This document shows positions 46,555-59,200 of a DNA stretch of 64,000 nucleotides, piece by piece (the stretch's first letter is position 1; each line of letters starts with the position of its first letter). The notes below the pieces were generated by a model. That model saw only the letters and a program-made list of their open reading frames with translations, did not search any database and was not told where the DNA came from. Source of the stretch: Paratinospora sagittata (taxonomy: Eukaryota; Streptophyta; Magnoliopsida; Ranunculales; Menispermaceae). The DNA is taken from assembly GCA_035771175.1 (NCBI GenBank), contig CM069612.1, positions 30,607,196-30,671,195 of the forward strand, given 5' to 3'. A program made the translations under genes and the position numbers.

Positions 46555-46734
46555 TCATCTTTTGACACGAAAACCAGTAAGCAGAAGCCCAAGCCGAAGC
46601 TTTCTCATGCAATTTCTCCAATTTCTCTTTGTTTTACACTTCCTTGATTTAGGAAGGGTACAAACGTTGCCATGGCACCTGACCCTTTTGGGTTTGCACT
46701 GAGAGATAAAGAATTTGGAGAAGCAGCCCATCAT
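46555..46734 (-). CDS. Possible small Cys/Lys-rich protein (59 aa), unrecognised
   Basis: ORF from ATG at 46734 to TGA at 46555. It starts MMGCFSKFF and is strongly basic, with six Cys (residues 4, 13, 20, 25, 33 and 42). A minus-strand TATA-like ATATATATAAA lies 55-65 nt upstream (46789-46800). The start FSKFF recalls the FSNFF/FSRFF start of the neighbouring YFPIG family, but the C-terminus (LLLTGFRVKR) does not match. This may be a distant relative or chance. No known domain. Confidence 0.4.
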   Translation of the reverse strand: MMGCFSKFFISQCKPKRVRCHGNVCTLPKSRKCKTKRNWRNCMRKLRLGLLLTGFRVKR

Positions 46735-46889
46735 GGAGATGATGATAAATTGTGCAAATAAGAACACAGCCCTTCTGCAATTTTCTGTATTTATATATAT
46801 TTCAAGCTAGTTTCTTCAACTTTGAATTGTTCAACATCTTATTCCAATTAGTCAAGGTAAGTTGGCTGCATCAATAAATAGGTTTGGTT

Positions 46890-46892
<3 letters not shown>

Positions 46893-46960
<68 letters not shown>
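46893..46960. repeat. (AT)n microsatellite, about 34 units
   Basis: Uninterrupted AT dinucleotides over 68 bp. Confidence 0.97.
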
Positions 46961-46965
<5 letters not shown>

Positions 46966-46993
46966 CGACCATTGTAGAGCAGAAGCGTCATCC

Positions 46994-47741
46994 TCATTGT
47001 CTCTGAACGTACCATTGTAGGATAGACCTCCAAGCCTCAAAGAAATGGGAAGAGTTCACCCGTTGAGCATCAAAAGAGATAGGACTACCAAACCAAGAGG
47101 CCTTAGCGAAGGCACATTGAAAGAACAAGTGTAAACTGGATTCAGAATGGCTGTTACAAAGTGGACACATCTTGACAATCTTCAACTTTCTTCTTTCCAA
47201 ACAATCTTGAACTGCTAAGTAGTTGTTGTAGCACCGCCATATGAAGAATTTGATTTTACTAGGCACTTGAAGGCGCCAAACTTGTTTCCATGCCTCCTGC
47301 TCCCTCGAGAACCTACTGGAGTCACCTTTAAATAACCCCGAAACAGCCCCACTATTGAGCAGTCTATTGGCAACATAGTAGCCACTCTTAACTGCATAAT
47401 CTCCTGATTTAGAATAGTGCCATAACATTACATCATCACACCCCCTTTTACTAATAGGAATCTGCCTGATCAATTGGAAATCATCCTTAATAAACAGTCT
47501 TTGCAGCAAATTTTGATTCCAAGATCCAGACCTGTGATCAATGAGCTCCGAGACCAAAGAGTGAGAGTGGATAGCCTGTGACCACACTTTGAAAGTGGTT
47601 GGTCGAGGAAGCCATGGATCTTGCCAAATGTTTATCTTCCTTCCATTGCCCACTCGCCACCTGATACCTTCTTGCAGAATACGCCGACCCTGCAAGATGC
47701 TTCTCCACCCCCAAGATGGCTTGGCTTTATCATATATTAAA
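46994..47741 (-). pseudogene. L1-type LINE fragment (reverse transcriptase zinc-binding region)
   Basis: An open frame of over 230 residues encodes the C-terminal region typical of plant L1 ORF2: SWGWRSILQGRRILQEGIRW, GNGRKINIWQDPWLP, FFIWRCYNNYLAVQDCLERR and CPLCNSHSESSLHLFFQC (zf-RVT). No RT core or endonuclease is present. It is flanked by the AT microsatellite on one side and a T27 run at 47766 on the other. Confidence 0.88.
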
Positions 47742-47814
47742 GTAGTAAGATTTCAAACAGAGATTTTTTTTTTTTTTTTTTTTTTTTCAGTCACACATGC
47801 CTAAAATGTTGAGT

Positions 47815-47892
47815 TAGCTTTAATAGAGCAGAGGGGGAGGAAACTGACTCATGTAGTCAATTCATATAATCAAGGAAAAAGCTTAGTTGAGT
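47815..47892 (+). repeat. RTE-type LINE 3'-end remnant
   Basis: TTAGCTTTAATAGAGCAGAGGG...CATGTAGTCAATTCATATAATC...CTTAGTTGAGTTG, a short diverged match to 63746-63951. Confidence 0.5.
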
Positions 47893-48110
47893 TGTGTTTG
47901 AACCTAAAGGAGCACAAAAACTAAAAAACCGTCAATATATATTAACCCATAAGAAATAAGTGGACCTCTAGATCTTAAAAGCCCACACATCTTATAAGCT
48001 AAGAATATGTTTGCAATGGAAGGGTTCATAGTTCCAAAAGTACACAGTGTTGCAAATAACAATTTTTTTTATATGAGGTTTTAATCTCCAGTCATTAACA
48101 TTGTTAGAAA

Positions 48111-48479
48111 TAGGGGTGTCATCGGTTCAATTTTGATCGGTTTAGTGCTTAAACCGAAACCGAATCAAATACTTGTCCAACACGAACCGAACCGATCATA
48201 ACAAAGTCGATTTGGATTGGTTGATGTTAAATGGTTTAAACCTTTTAACCTATAATAATATTTAATTTAAATCTAAAGATAATAATATAATAAAATCATA
48301 TAATTTTACAAACAAGAACTATATTTTTAATTATGTAACAAGAACATATTAATACATTTAATATAAATTAACCTTGGTCGGTTCAGTTCAGGTTAGTAGG
48401 ATTTTTAATTTCTCAACCCGCAATTCGAACTAAACATGTGTTTGATTTTGCAATTTTAGTCAAACTATTGACACCCCTA
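48111..48479. mobile_element. hAT-like MITE, 369 bp, with GGTTCGGTT-type interior
   Basis: Ends TAGGGGTGTCA and TGACACCCCTA are perfect inverses. The TSD is GTTAGAAA (48103-48110) and CTTAGAAA (48480-48487), 7 of 8 matching. The interior has phrases such as ATCGGTTTAG, AACCGAACCGATC and GTCGGTTCAGTTC. It is non-coding. Confidence 0.88.
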
Positions 48480-48802
48480 CTTAGAAATGCCCGTAGCCAC
48501 CGGACCAAGTAGTCATTTTTAGTTTGAAAGGGAGATGGTTCAACAATATTTGATATGAAAAAGGAAATATCAGCAGTGGCTAAATTATGAGATTGGGAAT
48601 TAGTCTGTAGTTTTCAAACATTTAAACAAGTGGGGCTCCATCTTTTTCAATTAGATCTCTTTTGCCAAACGGTGCACCTGCCATGGTCTTTTATTTAGAT
48701 AACTACAAGGGAAAGGAAATTGCTGTGTTTCCAAGGATTATAATGGTATGTCTTAAAGGTTGGATATATTTTATAAGAAAAAAATTGTAAATCCCACTTT
48801 TT

Positions 48803-49013
48803 GTTTTGTTTACAGGTTTTCCGATGCCAGGAAGTGTTCTCTTTCCCTTCAGGGTCAAGACTAGTCCTCCCAGAATTTGAGGTTCTGCAGGGGTCTATAG
48901 GCGCTTCTCCTACCTAGAATTTAACTAAGACAGAGCTTGAACTCATAATCGGGTCCCTCAACCTATCTCGAGGTCCGCTCTCCTTACCAATAGACCAACC
49001 CAAGGTTGGTAAC
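48803..49013 (-). mobile_element. tRNA-derived SINE, about 210 bp
   Basis: On the minus strand it opens with an A-box-like phrase (TTGGTCTATTGGTAAGGAG) and a B-box-like phrase (GAGTTCAAGCTCT), and ends in an A-rich tail (AAACAAAACAAAAA). The flanks carry a TSD of the ATCCCAC(A)TTTTT type at 48791-48802 and 49014-49026. Confidence 0.75.
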
Positions 49014-49026
49014 ATCCCACATTTTT

Positions 49027-50362
49027 AGAAATACAAGGAATGCTTTTTTTTTTTACCAAGCTTTTAATATTATTCCTTTAAAAGCTTATTTAAACGAATA
49101 ATATTATTCTTTTTTTTTAAATAAAAGCTTATTTAAAAAAAATGATTTTTGAAACTGGAAAGGGTATTATAGGTAATTGAACTAATTACTTAATTCTCTA
49201 ATTACTCTTATCTTCTAAGCAATATATCATTAACTTTCAAAACAATTTTCTAAGTTTTGTTAATGCCAATAAAGTATTTGTTCGGCGCCTCTTCTATTTT
49301 TTTAAAATACTTCTACCTTCCATTCCTAATTATGCACAACGCAATAACTTCTCACGCTTCATGGCTCCTCACACTTCATGATATAGTTGTTTTAACATTG
49401 TTGGTATTATACAATAACATGAATAATCAACTCAACAAATCCTTTTTTTTTTAGTTTTTCATAAGGTGTCCCAATCTTTTAGATATGAAACTAGTCCTCA
49501 TTCGGTGAAAGTGAAATAATATACTTTTTTCAACGAAAGCATATTCAAGAATCGAAATAACTTTTGTGCAATTATACAAGGACCACCTTAAGACTCAGTC
49601 TACTTTTACTGATCCAACCACTCGTTGATAACTCAACTAATCCTTTTTTTCACTACATATAATGGTTTAAGTGAATAATAATACAAAAATCCTAAGAATG
49701 CATTACATAGAATGGAAAGAACACTCTGAATCATCAAATAATAAAATCCATTTACTTCCATTCAAAACGTACTATTTAGGAAATTCAATACTTGCTTTTT
49801 TAATTTTTTAATTTTTTTGGAAACTAATTTATGAGGGGAAAAAAAGCTGGTCATGCCTGCATTGATGAGCACGTGACCATCATCTAATAAGCGCTTCATC
49901 CATCAATGCCATACATAACGTTGCACATGCCCTTATTCAATACATCCCATTCATCCCAGGCCAAAAAAAAAAAAAAAACATCCAATAATCAACATTTCTT
50001 CCATTACCACTCTTCTTAAGATCACTCCACGTGGCACCTTCCGCTAGCGTCAAAACACATTAACCGCTTTTTCTTGTTCCGTCGTTGCCAAGCATCCAAT
50101 CAAACCCCAACTGCTACTCTCCTTAATTACTAAAAGTCGCGCCTGAGCGTACGCCCAACCCCTCCTATAGTCCGTACCGTCGTCCCGAACTTCCGACTTT
50201 CGCAAAACTCGAGAATATCTGATCCCTACAGAATTCCCCAACTTTATCCGTCAAAACTTCTGCTACAAAAAGACCGAAAGGCCCCCAAAATATTTTTAAA
50301 AAATAAAAAAAACGAAGGGCAAAACCGTAAACTCACCCTCTTACAGTCTTACTCTACCGTTC
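49027..50362. other. Intergenic DNA upstream of the ANKRD13-like gene
   Basis: AT-rich to about 50000, then less so. No ORF, tRNA or element ends recognised. Confidence 0.45.
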
Positions 50363-50370
50363 TATAAAAT
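50363..50370 (+). promoter_or_regulatory. Probable TATA box of the ANKRD13-like gene
   Basis: TATAAAAT about 95 nt before the ATG at 50466. Confidence 0.6.
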
Positions 50371-50465
50371 TCCGAAAACAGTTAGAAACGTAGAACCTAA
50401 CTCTCAACGCTACGTTCAAAAAAAAAAAAAACTCTCAACGCTAAAACTACGATCTTTGCTCTGCG

Positions 50466-52595
50466 ATGGCGAAGCCGAGTACTTCAATGACTACGGCGAT
50501 TCGGACAGAAGACTACGCCCACAGCCCCGTTCACTACGCCGTGGCACTCGGCGATCACACAACACTCTCCCGACTCGTGAACTCTCTTCCTCGACTCGCC
50601 GATCCTTCCCAAATCCGCACCGAGTCCGACTCGCTCGCGCAGGAACGAGTCGCCGACCAAATATCCTCCGTCCTCGACCGCCGCGACGTCACCCAACGCG
50701 AAACCCCTCTCCACCTCGCCGTCCATCTCAACGACCTATTCGCCGCACGAACGCTAGCCGGCGCCGGTGCCGACGTGTCGCTTCAGAACGCCGCCGGTTG
50801 GAATCCGTTGCAGGAGGCTGTGTGTCGCCGGTGCAGCGAGATCGCTCTCACTCTCGTTAGGCTCCACCATCGATCGGCGTGGTCGAAATGGCGCCGTAGA
50901 TTGCCGCGATTGGTCGCGGTTCTGCGTAGAATGCGCGATTTTTATATGGAAATATCGTTTCATTTTGAGAGCTCGATCGTTCCGTTTGTAGGAAAGATCG
51001 CGCCGTCCGACACGTACAAGATCTGGAAACGCGACGGTAATCTCCGCGCGGACACGTCTCTTGCCGGATTTGACGGACTGAAGATTCAGCGCGCGGATCA
51101 GAGCTTTTTGTTCCTCGGAGACGGACACAGAGAGCTTGATCTTCCGTCGGATACTTTGTTAGTACTAAATCACGAGGAGCGGAAGATTTTCGACGCGTTT
51201 GAGAATGCCGGAGCTCCGTTGTCGGAGTCGGATGTCGCCGGATTCTGTTCGCAGACGAGCGTTTACCGGCCTGGAATGGACGTGACGAAGGCGGAGCTCG
51301 TCGGAAGAACGAACTGGAGAAGGCAGGAGAGAACGGAGAGTGTTGGCGAGTGGAAAGCTAGAGTTTACGAGATACACAACGTGGTTTTCAGTTTCCGGAC
51401 TAAGAAAGTCGCGGGAGACGCAACCGGAGATGTAGCAGGAGAGCAGATTCTTCCGTTAGAACTCGATGAAGACTCCGAGGAAGGATTTCTAGTTGCAGAG
51501 AATCCGAGCTTTGGTTTACCACCGGATCGTCGGAGACACAGTAGCTTCGTTCGCGAGGAGAGAGACTGGATCATGTCCGGCAGGAAGAGCTTCGACGTTT
51601 CGGCGCCCGTGACGGTGCCTGAGAGACGACGAATTCCGACGGCGGCGCCGGTGGCGACGAAGGAAAGAGAGTACGTGAAGAGTCTTCGGCCGTCAGTGTG
51701 GTTAACGGAGCAGTTTCCGTTAAAAACGGAGGAGCTTCTGCCGTTACTTGACATACTCGCAAACAAAGTGAAAGCAGTTCGTCGCCTTCGAGAGTTGCTC
51801 ACGACAAAATTTCCACCCAGGACATTTCCAGTAAAGGTAAGGGCAAAAAAGGGAAAGATAAAAGTTAGATACTTATGTCTTGACACGTGGACCTGCTTCG
51901 TTTTGCTTTTCTTTATACTTTTCTTGAACAACGGGAGTATCAGATCATAGAAGCCTAAGTGGAGCCCACTGTACGGTTTTGCAGAACAAAGATCAATTTT
52001 TTTTATTTTTTAAACAAATTTTTGACGCGACACGTGGCATTTGGTCGCTGACTTTGCTTTCGGTGTACAGAGATCACTGTGGTGGGCCCACATGATCTGA
52101 CGATGTCGGATGGTCGTTCATCCGACACACACACACAAAAACAGTGATTTCAGTGTGGTAGGGCGCATTGAGATGACATTGGATTTCTTATGGTTTGATT
52201 GATTTGTTGACGTGGCGTGCATGCAGGTGGCGATACCGGTGGTTCCTACGGTGAGAGTGATGATTACGTTTACAAAATTCGTGGAGCTGGCACCATCGGA
52301 ACAATTCTTTACGCCGCTGTCGAGTCCGAGACATTTTGGGCTCGAGAATGTTCTAGAAGAAGAAGAAGAGCAGCAACAACATCAGCAGCGGCAACAGAAG
52401 CATCGAGCATCTTCGTCCTCTTCGTCGTCTTGGTTGAGGAGAACGAATAGTAGTTTGAATAGTAAGCAAAATAAACGGTGTTCAGAAGCTAATCAGAGCG
52501 ACCCATTTGCGATTCCGGGTGATTATACGTGGACGAGCATTGATGATAAGATGAGGAAGATGAAGAAATCGAAGTCTGTTAGAAAGAGCAAATGA
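50466..52595 (+). CDS. Ankyrin repeat protein, ANKRD13-like (GPCR-chaperone type domain), 2 exons
   Basis: Exon 1 is 50466-51836 and exon 2 is 52227-52595 (AAAG/GTAAGG donor, TGCATGCAG acceptor, phase 0), giving 1740 nt and 579 aa. N-terminal ankyrin repeats are at about 18-40 and 75-140 (SPVHYAVALGDHTTLSRLV; TPLHLAVHLND...GADVSLQNAAGWNPLQEAV). Then comes the long ANKRD13-type domain (WRRRLPRLVAVLRRMRDFY, DTYKIWKRDGNLRADTSLAGFDG). It continues across the intron with FPVKVAIPVVPTVRVMITFTKF, an acidic/Gln linker, and the C-terminal FAIPGDYTWTSIDDKMRKMK. Animal ANKRD13 proteins act in endosomal or secretory-pathway trafficking; the plant role is not firmly known. Coding sequence is markedly more GC-rich than its flanks. 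Confidence 0.92.
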
Positions 52596-55149
52596 TGATG
52601 TTTTTAGGTGGTGTAAATGTATATATTGATGAAGTTATGAAATTTTAATTTAATCGGAGAGTAAGCAAAGATGAGAAACAGAGAGAGGATGAAGGGTTTT
52701 AATGTTCTATTATTATTATTATTATTATTGTTATACATGTTAAGCCAGGAAAGTGGAATGTTTATTAGATAATTTTTTTGTCTGGAGGGTAGAATGTTTA
52801 TCAGAAAAGATTAATGTTTTTATTTTTATTTTTATTTTTATTGGTTCTTGTTATGTGAGTGGTTAATTTAGGAGAAATATTCGGTTAATGTTTTATTTTC
52901 CTAATTTATATTCAAATGAAGGAATTTTACAGTACTCGAAATCCGGGACAAGACAGCAGTATTTGGGCCCATTGAGTTTAAAACAGGTTTGTTGACTGTA
53001 TAATAATTTTCCTAATATATATTAACATTATGATTTTATTGACTATAATATCATTCATCTTCATAATTATAATGGGTAATAGTGGAGCTTGTGCAATCAA
53101 CCTTTAGCTCAAAGCCTGTGACCTTAAGAGATTGTGGATTCAAGTCTCCCTTCAACGTATATTTAGGTGGAATTGAACCATGTATCTGCTCTTCATGGTC
53201 ATCGGGTTCTTGTTCCAGGCCTTCTTTGAACCATGCGTCAGGTCGGGTTGGCTCTTCATGGTTCATCGGGTTCTTGTTCCAAACCTTCTTTTGAGTTTTT
53301 TGGGGACATATCCCTTTTGCCACAATGTTCTTTTTATTAGGGTCTCAACTTCCTCTGATTGACTCGTAAACCAAAAGAAAAATAAAACAAGAATAGTGTT
53401 TGTGTTTTCCGATAGGGCAATCTAAAATAAACCTAAGTTTGGTTGATAATGTGTTGAGTTTGATTTTTTATATTGTTTGGGTAGGTGAATATGTTGTTTT
53501 GTTTTTCAAAAGACAAAATGCAATTTAAGAAGAATATTATGTTGAATATTCTCATATTTAGTATGAAAAGAACTAATAATGTAAGAGACAATGCCCACAT
53601 TACAAGTTAGGCAAGGAAACAAAAGCTTTGCCTTTTGGAAAGAACTAGGACCAAAGCCATTATTACTATAAGTTAAATGAGTCCCCAAAATTAGAAAAAA
53701 CATAAAAACGTGATTCATAGTATTATAGCACAAGAAGTAGATAAAGATGTAACTTTCTCTTTTCCCAAAAACAAATTTAGAAAAAAATCAACACTATTAT
53801 AGCATGAAATCTACGAATCATTATAATAAAACAAAACTTGAAAACATGTAACATAGTATCATTAGTATTAGTAAGCGAAGGCATGTATCTCAATTTGAGT
53901 GAGAAAGTCTAAATAAAAGTTGATACTGCGAAAAATATTTTATATACTTTAGATGTCAACGTAATTTTTTGACATTGACATTTAGTTTCCTTAAATTTCT
54001 TGGGAATTTGTATTATTGTTTTAAAATATACGCTCATTCCTAAAATATTTAAGGGCTAGCGTTAAAAAATGACGTTCACAAGCGATGTAAATATAACTTT
54101 ACTCATATTTTAATACTTTTAACATTGAAGGGCTTCCGTTCAAATACTTCACATTTGACCCCCTCTATTGTTTGCTCTATGAATTTTTCTTAATGAACAG
54201 AATTAGTAGACCAAAGGTCCCACTTTGGCATGGCAAGACCCATGATTGCTGGAATTAATTAGTTCATTACTAATTGGGTTCAAAAATAAAAAAAATAAAA
54301 AAACAATTTAATTTGTCTCTTTTGGCTTCAAGGGTAGATGTCAGATCTCATGTTCATTGATTTGGGGAAAGAAAGAATAGTAGGGCCAGAGAGAAAAGGC
54401 AAAAGAGAAGGTTCTTATTGGTGATGTTGAGTTAATTTGTTGAAGACAGTCAAACTATACATATAGGAAAAACAGATCAAATTGGGGATTTGGGAGATTA
54501 AGACAGAATTAAAAGTAATCCATGATTTAGGGCATTTCCATTGTCTCAATAACCAGACAAATTTATACTTTGTGTTATTGGCTACAATAGAAATTGAAGT
54601 CCATTTCATTGCATGCACTTTTTACCTGTAATACCAAGCTCAACTTAAATTAATGTTTGTTTGGACAAAACATTCTTTAGTACTCTAATGTCACATTCAA
54701 CCTCACTTAAAAAATTATTTAGTTTTTTTATTTTATTTTTTATGTATTATAATGATATGTTGCATCAGCAAAACTCTTATATATAAGTGATATCTATAAT
54801 TTATATATATTTACAAGCATAATTAAATATAAACTTAGCTCTTGATAGAGTGGAGTAGATAACTCTAATTTTAAACTTACTCAATACATGTAGTAGGTCT
54901 AGACCGATCTAACGGACAGGATGTTATGATTACACTAGTTGAGTTTTACTCAGCAAAAAGCCCCTAACCAACAAATTTCCAGCGCACGACATCGAGTTCC
55001 CTACCCTATGTATCACACAATAAAATGCTAACTTCTCTCACTAAAACTGAAAACCAGATGGTCCCGCAGAGCACGAACAGCGAAATAAAAGAGGAGCTTT
55101 TCCCTGAAAAAAACGTCTACAATTCCATTAACACACACAATCAAATCTG
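52596..55149. other. Intergenic DNA; one SINE-like stretch
   Basis: AT-rich. At about 53080-53340, phrases CTTTAGCTCAAAG and GGATTCAAGTCTC could be tRNA-type boxes, followed by an imperfect 60-70 bp direct repeat of CTCTTCATGGTNATCGGGTT. Otherwise nothing recognised. The 5' UTR of the next gene probably starts near 55100. Confidence 0.45.
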
Positions 55150-55499
55150 GTAAATCCTATCTTCTCTTTTCTCTTATTTCTTTCAACTTTTTTATTCCCC
55201 CCTTTATTTTATTCATTATTATTTTTATTTTTTTCAGATTTAGATTACTGGGTCTTCTTAATCTTTCATTCTTTCTGATTCAACATTCATAAAAAAAAAA
55301 CCCAAAAAAATAAAAAATAAATAAATAATCGGGTACCCATTACCCTGTTTGATCCGCTCTGACATTATTTCTTCATCTCTTGATGTTTAGATTACTGGGT
55401 ATTGCCCATTTTTTATTTTTAAGTTCAACAACTTCTTGAGATTATTATTATCATTAGACTATTTGATGTATTGTATGGTTCTTTTGATTTCTTGAACAG
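55150..55499 (+). other. Probable 5' UTR intron of the small gene at 55514
   Basis: Donor AATCTG/GTAAAT, T-rich interior and acceptor TTGAACAG/GG, ending 14 nt before the ATG. A leader intron of this type is common in small housekeeping plant genes. Confidence 0.65.
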
Positions 55500-55513
55500 G
55501 GTCTGTTAAAAAC

Positions 55514-55753
55514 ATGTCGAATGAGGCGCCGAGTTGGGTTGATCAGTGGGGTGATTCGGAAGAAGATGTAAAGCAACCAAAGAATGAGAAGAAGAAGATG
55601 GCTGAGATGAAAGCAGCAGCTTCTGCAGGGATGGGAAAGGCCAAGACAGCTGCAGTGGTGGGAGCACAGAAGGTGAAGACTGGGACTGTTGTTGGGTTTA
55701 AATGGGTGAAAGAGCAGTATCAGAAGAGAAGCTCTTTCAAGGGTGACAAGTAA
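55514..55753 (+). CDS. Small conserved plant protein with PSWVDQWG start (79 aa)
   Basis: Complete ORF, probably preceded by a leader intron. The N-terminus is acidic (EAPSWVDQWGDSEEDV), followed by a Lys-rich stretch and a C-terminal half of Ala/Gly/Lys helices (GMGKAKTAAVVGAQKVKTGTVVG, FKWVKEQYQKR). I recognise the pattern APSW-DQWG plus AKxxAxxGAQKVK as a plant-specific small protein family without an established function. No signal peptide or strong membrane segment is visible. Confidence 0.82.
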   Translation: MSNEAPSWVDQWGDSEEDVKQPKNEKKKMAEMKAAASAGMGKAKTAAVVGAQKVKTGTVVGFKWVKEQYQKRSSFKGDK

Positions 55754-56224
55754 AGAGTACTACTGGGTGTGTGATGTTTGCTTGGATTTCTTTATTTTAT
55801 TTTATTTTGTTTAGCATATCTGGACAAAAATGCAAGACTGTTGATTAGTAGTTTTTGATGGGACAATTATTGAATCATCTTGGGGAGTACGTTGAATGTT
55901 CTGTCTCTTTGTTTTGTGTTCAAAGATTTGATCTTTTGGATGGCTTAGGTTTAGCTTTAGCCAATCTGAAAAAGAATGCGGTATGTTCAATAGTAGACTT
56001 TAGGTGTTTGATGAGAAAGTATTGAATCATCTTGGCAGTATTTTGAATGTTTCTATCACTTTAGTTATGTGTTCTCTAAGATTCTTTTAGAAGGGTGGGG
56101 GGAGGGAGGGGAAGTAATTCATTTTTTTATAAGAATGTTGGAATTTCGCTACTTAATCAAAATTATTGGATTTTTTTTTTTAAATTGTTGATCAATATTT
56201 GTTCAAATCCACCTTCTTCTTATT
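55754..56224. other. 3' UTR of the small gene and flank of the LINE
   Basis: Two related phrases (TTGAATCATCTTGG...GAATGTT at about 55870 and 56023) suggest a short local duplication. No gene. Confidence 0.45.
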
Positions 56225-56269
56225 TTATTTTTTTGAAAGGAAAAGAGGGGGAATACCCAGCAAGAACAA

Positions 56270-59200
56270 CTAGCACACTACATCTCGAACTCTCCTAGGC
56301 CAAGTAACCCCAGTTGCATCTTCCCTCAAAATATTGGATAACCCACGGGGAGGGGAAGACAGGATACGCACTCCCCGATTGAACTTCAAAGCCTCAGTAG
56401 CCAAATAGTCTGCTGCTCTATTACCTTCTCTGTAAATGTGCTCAACTTGAACTATCCAATCTCTCTGAAGGAGTCTTCTACACTCATTTACCAAGTTGGA
56501 AAGGCTAAGCTGCGGCATACTGTTGCCTTTTAACCAACCAGCCACCATAGCCGAATCTGTTTCGAAAACTATAGAACGATGGCCCTCCTCCCAAGCAAGA
56601 CGTAAGCCATGAACAGCAGCCCATAGTTCAGCTTCAGTTGCAGTACAAGAACCAATATTAGCCACAAACCCCCTCAACCACATACCACGATAGTCACGGA
56701 GAAGACCGCCACCCCCTGCTCGCGATGAAGCATTCTTAAGACATCCATCAGTATTAAGCTTAGTCCAACCATGGTTGGGAGCACACCAGCCTACCATCTT
56801 CACCCTCTCTATCAGTCCATCATCATGGACCGCCACTTGGGCACGAAAAGCATGAATGATTTCAGCCACTTGCCCTTTAAGCCAAGCCATGCTATACTCG
56901 AAGTGAAAACGAAGATTACGAAATACTAAATCATTTCTCCATTTCCAAAGAGCCCACACGGCAACTGTAAAGTAGGAAGCCCAGTCATAGTCAACATTAC
57001 AATCATTAACGCCAGCAAGATTATGAGCAAGCCAGCTATGAAAATCCAAATTGCTCTGAAGATGATACTCAACTGGCTGCAATAGACGCTTCCATAATTG
57101 CACGGCTCTAGAGCAATTTCGAAAAATATGATCAACATCCTCGATACATCCCACACATTCAATACAGTCAGATGACATGGTGAAACCCCTTTTCATCCGC
57201 TCAGCATTGCACATGATCTTTCGATGCGCAACCATCCACAAAAAAGTCTTGCATCTTTGAGGAACTTTAAGCTTCCAAATCATCATCCAAAGGGAATTAG
57301 GATCTCCCATAAGAGTACCAGTAGAAATAGTATAAGCAGAGGTCACCGTTAATATGCCACTCTTAGAAGCTCCCCAACATATGTCATCTGCAACCTCCTC
57401 CTCTTCCCATAAGAGCACAGCAGCAAGTTTATTTTCAACCTCAAAAGGGAGTAAACCTGATAGAGCATTCCAGTCCCACCCCGAGCCCTGCACCCAATAG
57501 CTTGAGACAGGCCTATACATCTCCACCAAACTCAAATCCCGCATTTTCATATTGATTAAGGCCACCTCACCTACCCATGTATCAAGCCAAAAAAGAGTGT
57601 CCTTACCATTACGAACTAGAGCCCGCACTCCGCTACGTAAAATAGGCGAGGCTTTAACAATGCCCCGCCACGCATTGGAAGCCCCATTCTTAGGCTGCAA
57701 CCTATCAATAGTAGCTTCCCGATGCAGATACTTCATGGAAACAACTCTGGCCCAAAAGCTATTCTTATCTGTAATTAGTCTCCATCCCAATTTGGCCAAA
57801 AAAGCCAAATTCATATAAGTCATACTCTTAATGCCAAGACCACCGTCCTCCATAGGTTTGATGATGGTTTCCCACTTAATGAGGTTGACGCCCTGCTTCT
57901 CATTAGACCCTCCCCATAGAAAACGTCGAACTAATTTATCAATGGTATTACACACCCCTATTGGTAACATCATAGTCTGCATGATGTACATGGGAATAGA
58001 GTTAAGCACCGATTTAACTAGAACCAATCTACCCGCAAAGGACAAGAATTTTGTCTTCCACCCCTCCAATCGAGTAGTCACTCTCTCAATGATGTACTGA
58101 AAGTCAGCAGGTCGGACCCTCCCATGAATGGAGGGAGCACCAAGATACCGACCCAGGTTGTCCGTAAGGGGAATTCCAGAGATAGTAGATATGTCTTGAG
58201 CCACCGCAATTTCCACATTGTGAGATACAAATATATGAGATTTCTGGTAGTTAACTCTTTGGCCCGAGCACGCACAAAATAAATCCAGGCACTTCATAAT
58301 AACCTTTATCTGCTCTGTAGATGCTTCCGCAAACAAAACCATATCATCTGCAAAGAAAATGTGGGAGATAGAAGGACCATTACGAGAAAGCTGTATGGGT
58401 TTCCATTCTTTTCGCTCCACTGCCCCATTAATCAAATGACCCAATCTTTCAATACACAGAACAAAAAGATAAGGCGAGATTGCATCCCCTTGCCGAACTC
58501 CGCGCTCAGGGGAGAAACAATCCAAAAGATCTCCATTCCAGACAATCGACATCCTAGAGGAAGAGACACAATGCATCACATTTCGGATCCACCCATCACC
58601 AAGACCAATCTCCTTCAACGTGTCTTCAATAAAATCCCAAGATAATCGATCATAGGCCTTTTCAAGATCAATCTTAATTGCCATATGAGAAACACCACTC
58701 TTCTTAGTTCTCATTGAATGAAGGACTTCTTGATACACAATGACATTATCTGTAATTTGGCGACCAGGAACAAAGCTGCTTTGGTTGGGAGAAACAAGAC
58801 TAGGGAGGATCATCTTTAGCCTATTTGTCATAGCTTTTGTAATCAGTTTATAGCCCACGTTGCAGAGACTTATAGGTCTAAGCTGGGTCAATAATTCAAG
58901 ATGCTGAACCTTCGGCACTAATACCAACAGAGTATCATTGATCCCATCTGGAAGCTTTCCTGACACCCAAAAGTCTTGAACAAGCTTGTAGACAGAAGGC
59001 CCCACTGTAGGCCAGAGGCGTTGATAAAAACCTGCATGAATACCATCCGGGCCTGGCGCTTTGAAGGGAGTCATATCAAATAAAGCCTGACGAATCTCTT
59101 CAATCTCAAAGGGCTGATGAATCCTTGCCATGACAGCACCATCTAGAATTGGAAAACCCCCTTTAGGAAAATCAGACATATCCCCGCAAGGTTCTTTTGA

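Noticed and set aside
51365..51931. 188-codon minus-strand ORF
   Set aside because: Antisense to the GC-rich first exon of the ANKRD13-like gene; a shadow frame.
53051..53323. Minus-strand 90-codon ORF with repeated KEGLEQEPDDHEE-like phrases
   Set aside because: It follows an imperfect direct repeat in a SINE-like stretch; no start context and no known domain.
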